Origin: an uncultured Collinsella sp.
GTDB lineage: Bacteria; Actinomycetota; Coriobacteriia; Coriobacteriales; Coriobacteriaceae
Length of the DNA stretch: 60,353 bases
Assembly (NCBI GenBank): GCA_937923795.1
Contig: CALDWI010000001.1
Span: 1 to 60,353 of the forward strand
Reading direction: 5' to 3'
This document shows positions 51,148 through 59,724 of the stretch, in pieces (position 1 is the first letter of the stretch; each line of letters starts with the position of its first letter). A program made the position numbers and the translations under genes. The notes below the pieces were generated by a model, which was not told where the DNA came from, did not search any database, and worked only from the letters and a program-made list of their open reading frames with translations.

Positions 51148-51873
51148 TTACACGTGCTTCTTGTTCAGAATCACGCCGTTGGTGGTGTAACCCATGCGGT
51201 CGAGCGCTTCGAGCGCGGCGGCTCCCTCGGCTTCCTTCTTTGAGGAGCCGGAGCCGCGACCCTGACGAATGCCATCGATCAACACCACGGCGGTAAAGGT
51301 GGGCGCATGCGCCGGGCCCTCGGAGCCAACGAGCTTATACGCTGGGGGCTCGTGACCGTCGGCCTGCACGCACTCCTGCAAAAACGACTTGGGGTTCGCA
51401 GGATGCTCGGCACGCTCGGAAGCCAAATGCGGCTTAAGCGTACGGTGAATGAACTCTGCCGCGGCATCCCAGCCGGCATCCAGGTACAGCGCGCCCACGA
51501 GCGACTCATAGACGTTCTCGAGGGCCGAATGCAGGCCGCGCGCACCAGTACCGGTCTCAGAGGCACCAAAGATGATGATGTCGTCGATGCCCAGCTCGTG
51601 AGAAACCTCGGACAGCGTAGCGCCCGAGACAAGCGACACCTTCAGGCGCGTGAGCTTGCCCTCGTCAAACTCCGGATAGGACTCAAACAGGGAGCGTGCG
51701 ACCACAGCGCCCAAAATGGAATCGCCCAAGAACTCAAGGCGCTCATAGCTGGCAGAAACCGGCTGTCCCTCGACTGCCGAGGGATGCGTAAGGGCCGCGC
51801 GCAGCAGCACCTTATTGTTGAACTCGTGGCCCAGGATTTCCTGGGCGCGCGTAAGTCGGTCGGATAGAGCCAA
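51148..51873 (-). CDS. rnc: Ribonuclease III
   Basis: Double-strand RNA endonuclease needed for rRNA and other RNA maturation. The 241-residue protein has the catalytic signature ERLEFLGDSILG near residue 44, the later catalytic Glu in SALENVYESLVGALYLD, and a C-terminal dsRNA-binding domain (GSGSSKKEAEGAAALEALDRM). It starts at TTG 51873, three bases after acpP, with AAGGAGG in the end of acpP. acpP-rnc-smc is the classic order. Confidence 0.93.
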   Translation of the reverse strand: MALSDRLTRAQEILGHEFNNKVLLRAALTHPSAVEGQPVSASYERLEFLGDSILGAVVARSLFESYPEFDEGKLTRLKVSLVSGATLSEVSHELGIDDIIIFGASETGTGARGLHSALENVYESLVGALYLDAGWDAAAEFIHRTLKPHLASERAEHPANPKSFLQECVQADGHEPPAYKLVGSEGPAHAPTFTAVVLIDGIRQGRGSGSSKKEAEGAAALEALDRMGYTTNGVILNKKHV

Positions 51874-51876
51874 GAC

Positions 51877-52119
51877 TTAGGCCTCCTTGGCAGCTTCGAT
51901 AGCGTCGACGGCGTCGGCGACAGAGTTGAGCGAGAGCAGGGTCTCGTCATCGATCTCGAGGTTGAACTCGTCCTCGATAGCCGTAACCAGCTGCAGGCGC
52001 TCGAGCGAGTTGGCATCGAGGTCGTCAAAGGTGGTCTCATCGCTAATTTCGGCAACATCGACGCCCAGAACGTCAGCAGCGACCTCGGCGATCTTGTCGA
52101 AGATTTCGGAGCGGTCCAT
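51877..52119 (-). CDS. acpP: Acyl carrier protein
   Basis: Small acidic carrier (80 residues) that holds growing fatty acyl chains on a 4'-phosphopantetheine arm. The attachment Ser38 is in DDLDANSLERLQ, where the usual DSL is NSL. The four-helix pattern, length and acidity otherwise fit. ATG 52119 has GAGGAA upstream. A palindrome at 52156-52177 separates it from plsX, which should use its acyl products. Confidence 0.92.
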   Translation of the reverse strand: MDRSEIFDKIAEVAADVLGVDVAEISDETTFDDLDANSLERLQLVTAIEDEFNLEIDDETLLSLNSVADAVDAIEAAKEA

Positions 52120-52155
52120 AGCGCTTCCTCTCATAGTGCATGAATACCAAAAGAA

Positions 52156-52177
52156 TGGTACCGCCCGGGCGGTACCA
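52156..52177. terminator. Perfect 22-bp palindrome, likely plsX terminator
   Basis: The stretch is its own reverse complement, with core GGTACCGCCCGGGCGGTACC. On the minus strand it is followed by ATTCTTTTGG and lies 57 bases after the plsX stop, so it probably forms a terminator hairpin. A dimer-binding site for a regulator of acpP is the alternative. Confidence 0.7.
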
Positions 52178-52233
52178 AGACACGGTTCTGATTCTACCCC
52201 ACGAAACACGCCCCGAGGCGCATAACGCCGGTG

Positions 52234-53253
52234 TTATAAAACGATACCGTCCATGGAGTTGGCGACGTTCTCGACCAGCCCGGCGCGCACGGCTTCGGCC
52301 GCCGCGAGCGTACCGTTTTTAACAGCCTCGACCGAGGTGGCGCCATGGCCGATCAGGACCACGCCGCGCAGGCCCAAAAGAATCGCGCCGCCCTTGGCGT
52401 CGCCCGATAGCTTGGCCTTTATCTCGCGCATCTGCTTTTTAATGAGCAGCGCGGCGATCTTGGTGCCAAGCGAAGACATAAAGGCACCCTTGAGTTCCTG
52501 CAGCAAAAACTTGGCAGCGCCCTCGGTGGCTTTGAGCGCAATATTGCCCGACATGCCATCGGCAACGACGACATCGAAGTTACCTGAGGTGATGTCCGTT
52601 CCCTCGCAGTTACCAACAAAGCCGGGAACGGCGGCTTTCATGGCCGGGAAGCAGGCCTTGGTAAAGTTGGAGCCCTTCTCGTCCTCGGTGCCGTTGGCAA
52701 GCAGGCCCACGCGGGGATGCTCGATTCCCAGGACGACGCGGGCATAGGCGCTACCCATCTGGGCAAAACGCACCATGTCATCGACCTCGACATCGGGGTT
52801 GGCGCCCATATCGCACAGCACCGTCAGACCGCCGGCGCGATTGGGCAGCGCATTGGTCAGACAGGGGCGCACCGGCTGCTTTTTGCCTTCGGCCTGATAC
52901 CTAAACGGCGTCACGTAGGCGGTGGCAGCGGCGGTCATGGCACCGGTCGAACCGGCAGAGAAGAACGCGTCCGCATTTCCCTTCTTGATGGCGCGGCACG
53001 ACAGCACGATCGAAGACTTGCGTTTGGTCATCACGGCGCGAATGGGATCGTCATCCATGGCGATAACGTCGGGTGCCTCCAGGGCCTCGACGCGCGCATG
53101 GGAGGCGGCAAAGGGATTGACGATTTCGGCGGGGCCAGCTGCCAAGACCTCGATATCGGGATCGGCGGCAAGCGCAGCCTCGATACCATCGAGAACAACC
53201 TGAGGTTTCTCGTCTCCGCCCACAACGTCTACACAAACGCGAACGTTACTCAT
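52234..53253 (-). CDS. plsX: Phosphate acyltransferase PlsX
   Basis: Converts acyl-ACP to acyl-phosphate, feeding PlsY and FakB-type phospholipid synthesis. The 339-residue protein has the family motif FFSAGSTGAMTAAA, KGSNFTKACFPAMKAA and DGMSGNIALKATEGAAKFL. ATG 53253 has AAGGAG seven bases upstream; the earlier ATG at 53259 is too close to it. It follows rpmF across a terminator-like hairpin and precedes acpP. Confidence 0.95.
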   Translation of the reverse strand: MSNVRVCVDVVGGDEKPQVVLDGIEAALAADPDIEVLAAGPAEIVNPFAASHARVEALEAPDVIAMDDDPIRAVMTKRKSSIVLSCRAIKKGNADAFFSAGSTGAMTAAATAYVTPFRYQAEGKKQPVRPCLTNALPNRAGGLTVLCDMGANPDVEVDDMVRFAQMGSAYARVVLGIEHPRVGLLANGTEDEKGSNFTKACFPAMKAAVPGFVGNCEGTDITSGNFDVVVADGMSGNIALKATEGAAKFLLQELKGAFMSSLGTKIAALLIKKQMREIKAKLSGDAKGGAILLGLRGVVLIGHGATSVEAVKNGTLAAAEAVRAGLVENVANSMDGIVL

Positions 53254-53270
53254 ATACATGCTCCTTATAC

Positions 53271-53300
53271 AAAAATGGCCGACTCATTGAGCCGGCCATT
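53271..53300 (-). terminator. Terminator or attenuator between rpmF and plsX
   Basis: On the minus strand AATGGCCGGCTC pairs with GAGTCGGCCATT (one mismatch) and runs into TTTTTGT. It lies 40 bases after the rpmF stop and 18 bases before the plsX start, so it could set the ratio of L32 to PlsX. Confidence 0.85.
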
Positions 53301-53340
53301 GTGGTTCCATTTGGAACGGCATCGCATCCAGAGTATACCG

Positions 53341-53520
53341 TTACTCGGTAACGATAACCTCGCGGTCCTTGTAGAAACCGCAGCTGGGGCACACGTGGTG
53401 CGGAAGCTTAACAGCGCCGCAACGGGGGCACGTGGACTGAGCCGCAGCCGAGATCTTCATGTTGGCGGAACGACGGGTGTGAGTGCGGATACGACCCTGC
53501 TTTTGTTTAGGTACGGGCAT
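53341..53520 (-). CDS. rpmF: 50S ribosomal protein L32
   Basis: Small ribosomal protein of 59 residues. It starts PVPKQKQGRIRTHTRRSANM and carries two Cys pairs, CPRC (31-34) and CPSC (44-47), that bind zinc. The ATG at 53520 has a moderate AAGG upstream. It lies in the yceD-rpmF-plsX order common in bacteria and is the smallest coding gene found here. Confidence 0.96.
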   Translation of the reverse strand: MPVPKQKQGRIRTHTRRSANMKISAAAQSTCPRCGAVKLPHHVCPSCGFYKDREVIVTE

Positions 53521-53584
53521 AGTGACCTTCCTTATGAACTATCCAGTGTGGCGATTACGCGCAAGTAGCGATACTACCACAGTT

Positions 53585-54139
53585 TTACTCGTCAAGCTTG
53601 AGATTCTTCAATGCTGCAAATGGATTTTCCGTGGCAGCGGCCCATTCTGCCTCTGCCTGGGCGGCGCAATCGCATTGCTCGACGTTGAGATTGCTACCGC
53701 AAGTGGGGCACAGACCGCGGCAATCGGGCTTGCAGAGCACCACAAACGGTGTGTCCATGACGACCGCGTCGTTGATGGGCTCTCCCAGATCGACGATGCG
53801 ATCCTCGCCCAGGAGCTCGTAGCCGTCTTCGTAGGCCTCGGGATCCTCGGGCTCCTCAAAGAGGTAGAACTCCTCGATCTCGCCGGCGATATCAAACGAG
53901 GCGGGCTCCAGGCAACGGTCGCACTCGCCGGTGGCGTGCGCGCGGACCATGCCCGTGAGCAAGACACCGGTACCGGCATTGGTAAAGACAACGTCGTAGT
54001 CGATGCCGTCCTGCAGCTGGTACTCCTTCTCGCCCACCGTGTAGCTGGCGACATCGACCTTACCGGTCAGCGGATACGAATCTCCAGGAAACTCGAGCTG
54101 CTCGGAAAGATCGACGGTAACGCTCGGGAACTCAGCCAT
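53585..54139 (-). CDS. DUF177 (YceD) family protein
   Basis: A 184-residue acidic protein of the YceD/DUF177 family. Relatives act with 23S rRNA maturation in E. coli and plants, but the role in actinobacteria is untested. Conserved Cys motifs are visible: ATGECDRCLEP in the middle and CKPDCRGLCPTCG near the C-terminus, consistent with metal binding. ATG 54139 overlaps the upstream coiled-coil gene in TAATG. It precedes rpmF, a conserved association. Confidence 0.9.
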   Translation of the reverse strand: MAEFPSVTVDLSEQLEFPGDSYPLTGKVDVASYTVGEKEYQLQDGIDYDVVFTNAGTGVLLTGMVRAHATGECDRCLEPASFDIAGEIEEFYLFEEPEDPEAYEDGYELLGEDRIVDLGEPINDAVVMDTPFVVLCKPDCRGLCPTCGSNLNVEQCDCAAQAEAEWAAATENPFAALKNLKLDE

Positions 54140-54636
54140 TACCACTGACCATTCTGTTGGGCGGCACCCTCGTTGAGCTGCTGACGGCAACGGGTAACGG
54201 TGCCGGTCAGGCTCTTGAGGTTCTCCTCCAGGTGCGTAAAGACCTGCTCTGCGTAGTCCTCGGCAGCATAACGCGTCTCGCGCTCGTACTGCTGGGCACG
54301 ATCGCGGATGTCGTCGGCCTGCTGCTGTGCTAAGCGGACGATCTCCTGCTCACCGGCAATGGTGAGGGCCTGCTGCTGAGCATCAGCGATGATGGAATCG
54401 GCCTGAGCGGCGGCGGAAGCCATGAGCTCCTCGCGCTCCTTAAGGATACGGCGGGACTTCTGCCACTCCTCGGGATAGCTCATGCGGATCTCGTCGAGGA
54501 TGTTGAAGAATACGTCGGCGTCGATGACCTTGAACTGAGCGTTCTTGCCGAAAGGCGGCTTGGCTTCCTCGATCAGCCCTTCGAGCTCATCGACCAAGCT
54601 GACGATCCTATCGCCAGGAAAATTCTCGCCCGGCAT
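54139..54636 (-). CDS. Predicted coiled-coil cytoplasmic protein (DivIVA/F0F1-b-like)
   Basis: A 165-residue hydrophilic protein. A short N-terminal domain (DRIVSLVDELEGLIEEAK; VIDADVFFNILDEIRMSYP) is followed by a long heptad-rich helix from about residue 55 (SRRILKEREELMASAAAQA; AQQQALTIAGEQEIVRLAQQ). This resembles DivIVA/SepIVA-type or ATP-synthase b-like coiled coils, but no clear signature was found. ATG 54636 has AAAGGAG upstream and the stop overlaps yceD. Its conserved-looking place between coaD and yceD suggests a cell-growth or envelope role. Function unknown. Confidence 0.75.
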   Translation of the reverse strand: MPGENFPGDRIVSLVDELEGLIEEAKPPFGKNAQFKVIDADVFFNILDEIRMSYPEEWQKSRRILKEREELMASAAAQADSIIADAQQQALTIAGEQEIVRLAQQQADDIRDRAQQYERETRYAAEDYAEQVFTHLEENLKSLTGTVTRCRQQLNEGAAQQNGQW

Positions 54637-54704
54637 CCGGTCTCCTTTCATAGGTAACATATCATCGTGCTAGTTTACCACATGCCACCTGGCAATAAGA
54701 AACG

Positions 54705-55202
54705 TCACGAAAAGCGATGTTTGAGCGCTTCGACCACGTTGGACGGGACAAACGTCGATACATCGCTGCCGAGCGAGGCGATCTGGCGAACGACCGAGCT
54801 CGAGATGTAGCCGTACTGCGGAGCACTCATGACAAAGATGGACTCCAGCTCGTTATCCAGACGATAGTTGAGGTCGGCCTGCTGCAGCTCATACTCAAAG
54901 TCGGTCATGGCGCGCAGACCCTTAACGACGGCGCCGGCGCCCCGTTCACGTGCAAAGTCGACAAGCAGGCCAGTAAAGGGCAGGACCTCGACGCCATCGA
55001 TATCACCGAGTGCCTCACGGGCCAGCGCCACGCGCTCATCGAGCCTAAACGTGGTACCCACACCGTTTTTACCCTGCGACTCGGCAACAGCGACGATCAC
55101 GCTGGGAAAGATGCGGCGGGCGCGGCGGATGACGTCGATATGGCCAAACGTGATGGGATCGAAGGTGCCAGGGACGATCACGCGGTTGATGGTGTCATTC
55201 AT
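54705..55202 (-). CDS. coaD: Phosphopantetheine adenylyltransferase
   Basis: Transfers AMP from ATP to 4'-phosphopantetheine in coenzyme A synthesis. The 165-residue protein has the nucleotide-binding PGTFDPITFGHIDVI with the family TxGH, and the C-terminal ISSSVVRQIASLG. The true start is ATG 55202; a long in-frame N-terminal extension overlaps rsmD and is not homologous. It overlaps the rsmD stop by eight bases, the usual rsmD-coaD pair. Confidence 0.95.
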   Translation of the reverse strand: MNDTINRVIVPGTFDPITFGHIDVIRRARRIFPSVIVAVAESQGKNGVGTTFRLDERVALAREALGDIDGVEVLPFTGLLVDFARERGAGAVVKGLRAMTDFEYELQQADLNYRLDNELESIFVMSAPQYGYISSSVVRQIASLGSDVSTFVPSNVVEALKHRFS

Positions 55203-55851
55203 GGGCGTCCTCCTGAAACGTCGTGACATCGTTGTTGTCAGCATCGGTGCCGGCGTTATCGCCCTCACCATCGTCATCGCCGACCCAACGAAGCAGGTCG
55301 ACCGAGGTAATGCCGTAGCGCTTCTCGCGCACGATCTCAAAACCAGCTGGATGAGCGCCCGCATCGGATGCGGCATGCTCAAACAGGGCAAAGGCCCCGG
55401 GTGTCAGCAATCCCTGCTGGGAAAGATTCTGCAGCAGCCCCTCGACCGGCTCGGCGCCAAAGGCATACGGCGGATCGAGCAGGACCAGATCAAAGGGGCC
55501 GCCCGGCACGCGGCCGCGCGAGGCGCTCGCCAGCACATCACCGGTAACGACGCGCCAGCGCGAGCGGTCGCGGCACAGCGACTCGATATTCTTGGTGATC
55601 AGACGGGCGGCATTGCGATCGATCTCGAACGTGGTGAGCGAGCGGGCGCCACGCGAGAGCATCTCAATTCCCAGGGCACCGGAGCCGCCAAAGGCATCCA
55701 GCACGCGGACCTCGTCCAGATCGAAGTCGAACGCCGACATGACCATGGATGCACATGCCTCGCGCACGCGATCGGTCGTGGGACGGGTGACATCGCGCCC
55801 GCGCGGCTCTTCGATCTTGCGGCCGCGCCATTCACCGCCGATGATTCTCAT
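55195..55851 (-). CDS. rsmD: 16S rRNA (guanine-N2) methyltransferase RsmD
   Basis: Methylates G966 of 16S rRNA in E. coli. The 218-residue protein has RIIGGEWRGRKI at the start, the SAM motif VLDAFGGSGALGIEMLSRGA and the catalytic LLDPPYAF. The C-terminal 30 residues are Asp/Asn/Gly-rich and look unstructured. Its ATG overlaps the recG stop by four bases. Confidence 0.94.
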   Translation of the reverse strand: MRIIGGEWRGRKIEEPRGRDVTRPTTDRVREACASMVMSAFDFDLDEVRVLDAFGGSGALGIEMLSRGARSLTTFEIDRNAARLITKNIESLCRDRSRWRVVTGDVLASASRGRVPGGPFDLVLLDPPYAFGAEPVEGLLQNLSQQGLLTPGAFALFEHAASDAGAHPAGFEIVREKRYGITSVDLLRWVGDDDGEGDNAGTDADNNDVTTFQEDAHE

Positions 55852-58025
55852 CCTCCGCTGACCTCCTTAAAGATATGTCGATAGCGCGTGGCGACCGCGT
55901 CGCGCAAGGGACGCGTCGCCACGGAGTCAAGGTTGCAAGCATACCGCAAGAGCTCGACCGCGTCCAAATGGGCCCATTCAATAAGATCCTCGTCGGCGTC
56001 CAGGTCCACAAAGCGCAAGGTAACGCCGCCGTGCTGGCGATAACCCAGGATCTCGCCCTCATGGCGCAGACGCAGGTCCATCTGGGCGAGCGTAAAGCCA
56101 TCCGAGGTCTTTTCGAGCGACTGAAGACGGTCTTGCGCCGCCGATGCGCCGCCGTTGCCTCTGGAGTGCGTCATGACCAGGCACGTGCCCGACACGCTGC
56201 CGCGGCCCACGCGACCGCGCAGCTGGTGCAGGGCAGCCAAACCAAAGCGCTCGCCGTTCTCGATGACCATGACGGTGGCGTTGGGCACGTCGACGCCCAC
56301 CTCGACCACCGTAGTCGAGACGAGCACATCGATCTCGCCACGCTTAAAGGCGTCGATCACGCGATCCTTCTCCCCCGCTGGCATACGGCCGTGAAGGCGC
56401 TCGATGGCAAGACCCGGCAACGCCAGACGCAGGCGATCGAACTCGGTCGCCGTATCGTGCAGCGGCACGGGGACGGTTACGCGGCCCTCATCGTCGCGGG
56501 CAATACCGGGTACGTCTTCCAGCTCATCGGCCGAATCACTCGGCTCCACAAGTGGGCAAATCACGTAGGCCTGCTGGCCCTTTGCATGCGCCTCGCGGAT
56601 GGCGCCATAGGCGAGGTCGCGGCTCGACTCGGTGAGCACGCGTGTCGTCACGCCAGAGCCAGGGACGGGCCGATGGCGGATGATACTCGTGTCCAGATCG
56701 CCGTAGACCGAAAGCGCCAGCGTACGCGGGATTGGCGTTGCCGTCATAACGAGCAGATCGGCACCGGGGCCCTTCGCGCGTAGGGCGTTACGTTGGCCGA
56801 CGCCAAACCGGTGCTGCTCGTCGATGACGACAAGCGACAGATGCTTGAACGCAACGTTATCCGAAAGGACCGCGTGGGTTCCAAAGAGCACATTAAGCTC
56901 ACCCGATTCCAGCTGGGCATGGATCCGCTCGCGCTCGGCCGCCGGCGTGGCGCCCGTCAGAAGCGCCCAGGACATGCCGGCCTGCGAGAGCAGAGGGCCG
57001 GTCTTATCGGCATATTGGCGCGCCAGCACGCCCGTGGGCGCCATAACACAGGCCTGCGTGCCGCTATCGGCAGCCACAGCCAACGCGCAGGCGGCAACGG
57101 CGGTCTTACCGGTACCGACATCGCCCAGCAGCAGGCGGTTCATCACGCGTCCGCCATCGCACATATCATGCAGGATGTCTTGGAACGCGGCCTCCTGCTC
57201 GTCGCTCAGCGAAAACGGCAGGGCTTGCTTGAGCGCGGCCAGGTGCTCGCCCGCGGTGTGGGCATAGGGCACCACATCGACCAGGCCGCCGTCGTTGCGC
57301 AGGCGCAGAGCCAGCTGCAGGTAGAGGCACTCCTCGTAGGCAAGCCGTGCGCGCGCGATATCGCGCTCGGCCATGCTCGAGGGAAAGTGGATCGAACGCA
57401 ACGCGCGGGCATTGCTCATGAGCTTCCGCTTTGCGCGCAGCGGCGCGGGAATGGGATCAAAGGGATTGCCGACGACCTCAAGCGCGCCGCTTACGATACG
57501 GCGCATCCACGCCTGGCTCACGCCATCACTCACATAATGGACCGGCAAAATGGTACCCGCGGCACGCCCGTCCTCGAGCTTTTCGAAATGCGGCGAGGCC
57601 ATCTGCTTAAAACCGTAGGCAAACTCGACCTTGCCCATCACAGCCAAACGGTCGCCCTGCTTAAGCTGCTGGGCAATCCATGGCTGGCGGAAAAAGGCGA
57701 CCTGCAGCACGCCCGTCTCGTCAACGAGTGAGACCTCGGTCACCTGCATACGCGGGCGAGGCTGCTTTTGGACGATACGGTCGACCGTGGCGATGATGGT
57801 GCACACGGTACCGATGGGTGCCATCTCGATGGACCACGAACGCGTAAAGTCGAGATATCGATGAGGGATATGGAGAAGGAGGTCCCCCACCGTCCGAATT
57901 CCCAGACGGCGAAGGGCCTCCTCACGTTTACCCGAAACATATTTGAGTCGCGCGATATCCTCGTCGAGCGCATTGCTCTGGGCAAAGCGCTCCGAGACGC
58001 GCGGCACGGAGCACAGCTCGGACAT
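55848..58025 (-). CDS. recG: ATP-dependent DNA helicase RecG
   Basis: Branch-migration helicase that rewinds stalled forks. The 725-residue protein has an N-terminal wedge/OB domain, Walker A LLLGDVGTGKTAVAA, VVIDEQHRFGVGQR (DEQH box), TATPIPRTLALS and the C-terminal HLRLRHEGEILGYRQHG-like TRG region (here MDLRLRHEGEILGYRQHGGV). It follows fakA by ten bases. fakA-recG-rsmD-coaD is the typical order. Confidence 0.95.
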   Translation of the reverse strand: MSELCSVPRVSERFAQSNALDEDIARLKYVSGKREEALRRLGIRTVGDLLLHIPHRYLDFTRSWSIEMAPIGTVCTIIATVDRIVQKQPRPRMQVTEVSLVDETGVLQVAFFRQPWIAQQLKQGDRLAVMGKVEFAYGFKQMASPHFEKLEDGRAAGTILPVHYVSDGVSQAWMRRIVSGALEVVGNPFDPIPAPLRAKRKLMSNARALRSIHFPSSMAERDIARARLAYEECLYLQLALRLRNDGGLVDVVPYAHTAGEHLAALKQALPFSLSDEQEAAFQDILHDMCDGGRVMNRLLLGDVGTGKTAVAACALAVAADSGTQACVMAPTGVLARQYADKTGPLLSQAGMSWALLTGATPAAERERIHAQLESGELNVLFGTHAVLSDNVAFKHLSLVVIDEQHRFGVGQRNALRAKGPGADLLVMTATPIPRTLALSVYGDLDTSIIRHRPVPGSGVTTRVLTESSRDLAYGAIREAHAKGQQAYVICPLVEPSDSADELEDVPGIARDDEGRVTVPVPLHDTATEFDRLRLALPGLAIERLHGRMPAGEKDRVIDAFKRGEIDVLVSTTVVEVGVDVPNATVMVIENGERFGLAALHQLRGRVGRGSVSGTCLVMTHSRGNGGASAAQDRLQSLEKTSDGFTLAQMDLRLRHEGEILGYRQHGGVTLRFVDLDADEDLIEWAHLDAVELLRYACNLDSVATRPLRDAVATRYRHIFKEVSGG

Positions 58026-58035
58026 GGGCAGTTGC

Positions 58036-59697
58036 CTACTCGATCGAGAAAATCACGGGATAGAGCGGCTGCTCGCCACGATGGGCGTCGATCTCCAGAT
58101 CGGGCTGAGCCTCCTCGATAGCGTCGACGATCTCCTGGAAGGCCTCATCGGACAGTTCCTCGCCGGCCAGAATCGTCAGCGCGTCACCCTCCTCTTCCTC
58201 CTGCATGCGGTTGATGCAATCGAGCGTGACCTGCTTCACGTCGGAGCCGACCACATCGATGGAGCCGGCAATGACGCCCATGACGTCACCGGAGTGAATC
58301 GGCGAGCCGTCGGAGGCGCTGGAGTCGCGCACGGCGCGGGTGACCTCGCCATCGCGGACCTCGCTGATGGCGTAGACCATAGCGGCAACGGCATCCTCGA
58401 GCTCGGAATCGGGCAGGACCGCGAACAGCGCAGAGAAGGCCTGCGGGACGGTCTTGGTGGGAACGACGGCGACCTTCTTGTCGGTGCAGGCTGAGGCAGC
58501 AGCCTCGGCGGACATGCGGATGTTGCCGTTGTTGGGCAGAATGATGACCGAGGTCGCGTTGACCTGGTCAACGGCGCCCAACAGGTCGGCGGTCGAGGGG
58601 TTCATGGTCTGACCACCCGACACGATCACGTCGACGCCGAGAGACTTGAGGATGTCTGCCTCGCCGGACCCAGCGGCAACGGCGACAAAGCCCAGGGCCT
58701 TCGCGGGCTCGGCGGCCTTCTCCTGGTCCTCGTGAATCTTAGCGGTACGGTCGTGGGCCTCCATCTCCATGTTGTGGATAAAGACCTCGTAGATCTGACC
58801 AAGCTGCAGCATGTGCTCGAGCACCAGGTTGGGGGTGTTGGAGTGCACATGGATCTTGTAGTCGGGGTAGGCACCCACAAGCAGCTCGCAGTCGCCCATG
58901 GAGCCCAGGAACTTAAGGCACTCGTCCTCGTCAAAGGGAGCGTCGGCCTTAAAGAGGAACTCGTTGCAGTAGCGGAACTCCGAGCCCTCCCAGTCGTCGT
59001 TCGCCTCGATCTCAACGCGACCGAGGGCCGCGTCGCGGGCAGAGCCAGCGGAATCAAACGTAGCGGAGAAATCCTCGACAACGGTGCTGCGGCCAAGTGC
59101 TGCGGCCACGAAGTTCTCAAGGAAGATGGCAAAGCCAAAGGCGCCGGAGTCGACCACGCCGTTCTCCTTCAGAACGGGCAGCAGGTCGGGCGTACGGGCG
59201 ACGGACTGGTAGGCCTCGACGACGATGGCGTCGAGCGCATCCTCGGCAGAGAACTTCTTCTTCTCGCACTCGTCTGCCTTGGTCGAGACATCGCGCAGGA
59301 CCGTGAGGATCGTGCCCTCGATGGGCTTGCGGACGGCCTGGAAGGCGACCTTGACGGCACGACGGAACGCATAAGCGATGTTGGCGGAGGCGATGGGCTC
59401 ATCGGCAGAGACGAGGCCCTCGGCCACGCCGCGCAGAATCTGCGACGTGATGACGCCGGAGTTACCGCGGGCGCCCATGAGGGAGCCGTGAGTGATGGCA
59501 CCGGCGATGGCCTCCATGTCGGCATCGGCAGGAAGGGCGGAGAGCTCCTTGGTCACCGAGGCGAGCGTGAGCGACATGTTGGTGCCGGTATCGCCGTCGG
59601 GTACGGGGAAGACGTTGAGCTTGTTGATCTCCTCGGCCTTGTTGGAAACGGCAGCCGCAGCGATCGGAAAACAGGTGCGAATGGTCTTTGCAATCAT
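58036..59697 (-). CDS. fakA: Fatty acid kinase catalytic subunit FakA (DAK2 domain)
   Basis: Phosphorylates FakB-bound exogenous fatty acids to acyl-phosphates for phospholipid synthesis; formerly YloV. The 553-residue protein has an N-terminal DAK2 domain with LNVFPVPDGDTGTNMSLTL and GSLMGARGNSGVITSQILRG, a linker, and a C-terminal FakA domain with VIILPNNGNIRMSAEAA. The partner FakB gene is not in the window. ATG 59697 has GGAG upstream at wider than usual spacing. It follows the second Asp23-like gene by 27 bases. Confidence 0.93.
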   Translation of the reverse strand: MIAKTIRTCFPIAAAAVSNKAEEINKLNVFPVPDGDTGTNMSLTLASVTKELSALPADADMEAIAGAITHGSLMGARGNSGVITSQILRGVAEGLVSADEPIASANIAYAFRRAVKVAFQAVRKPIEGTILTVLRDVSTKADECEKKKFSAEDALDAIVVEAYQSVARTPDLLPVLKENGVVDSGAFGFAIFLENFVAAALGRSTVVEDFSATFDSAGSARDAALGRVEIEANDDWEGSEFRYCNEFLFKADAPFDEDECLKFLGSMGDCELLVGAYPDYKIHVHSNTPNLVLEHMLQLGQIYEVFIHNMEMEAHDRTAKIHEDQEKAAEPAKALGFVAVAAGSGEADILKSLGVDVIVSGGQTMNPSTADLLGAVDQVNATSVIILPNNGNIRMSAEAAASACTDKKVAVVPTKTVPQAFSALFAVLPDSELEDAVAAMVYAISEVRDGEVTRAVRDSSASDGSPIHSGDVMGVIAGSIDVVGSDVKQVTLDCINRMQEEEEGDALTILAGEELSDEAFQEIVDAIEEAQPDLEIDAHRGEQPLYPVIFSIE

Positions 59698-59724
59698 GGG
59701 TATTTGAATCTCCGTTTTCGGATG

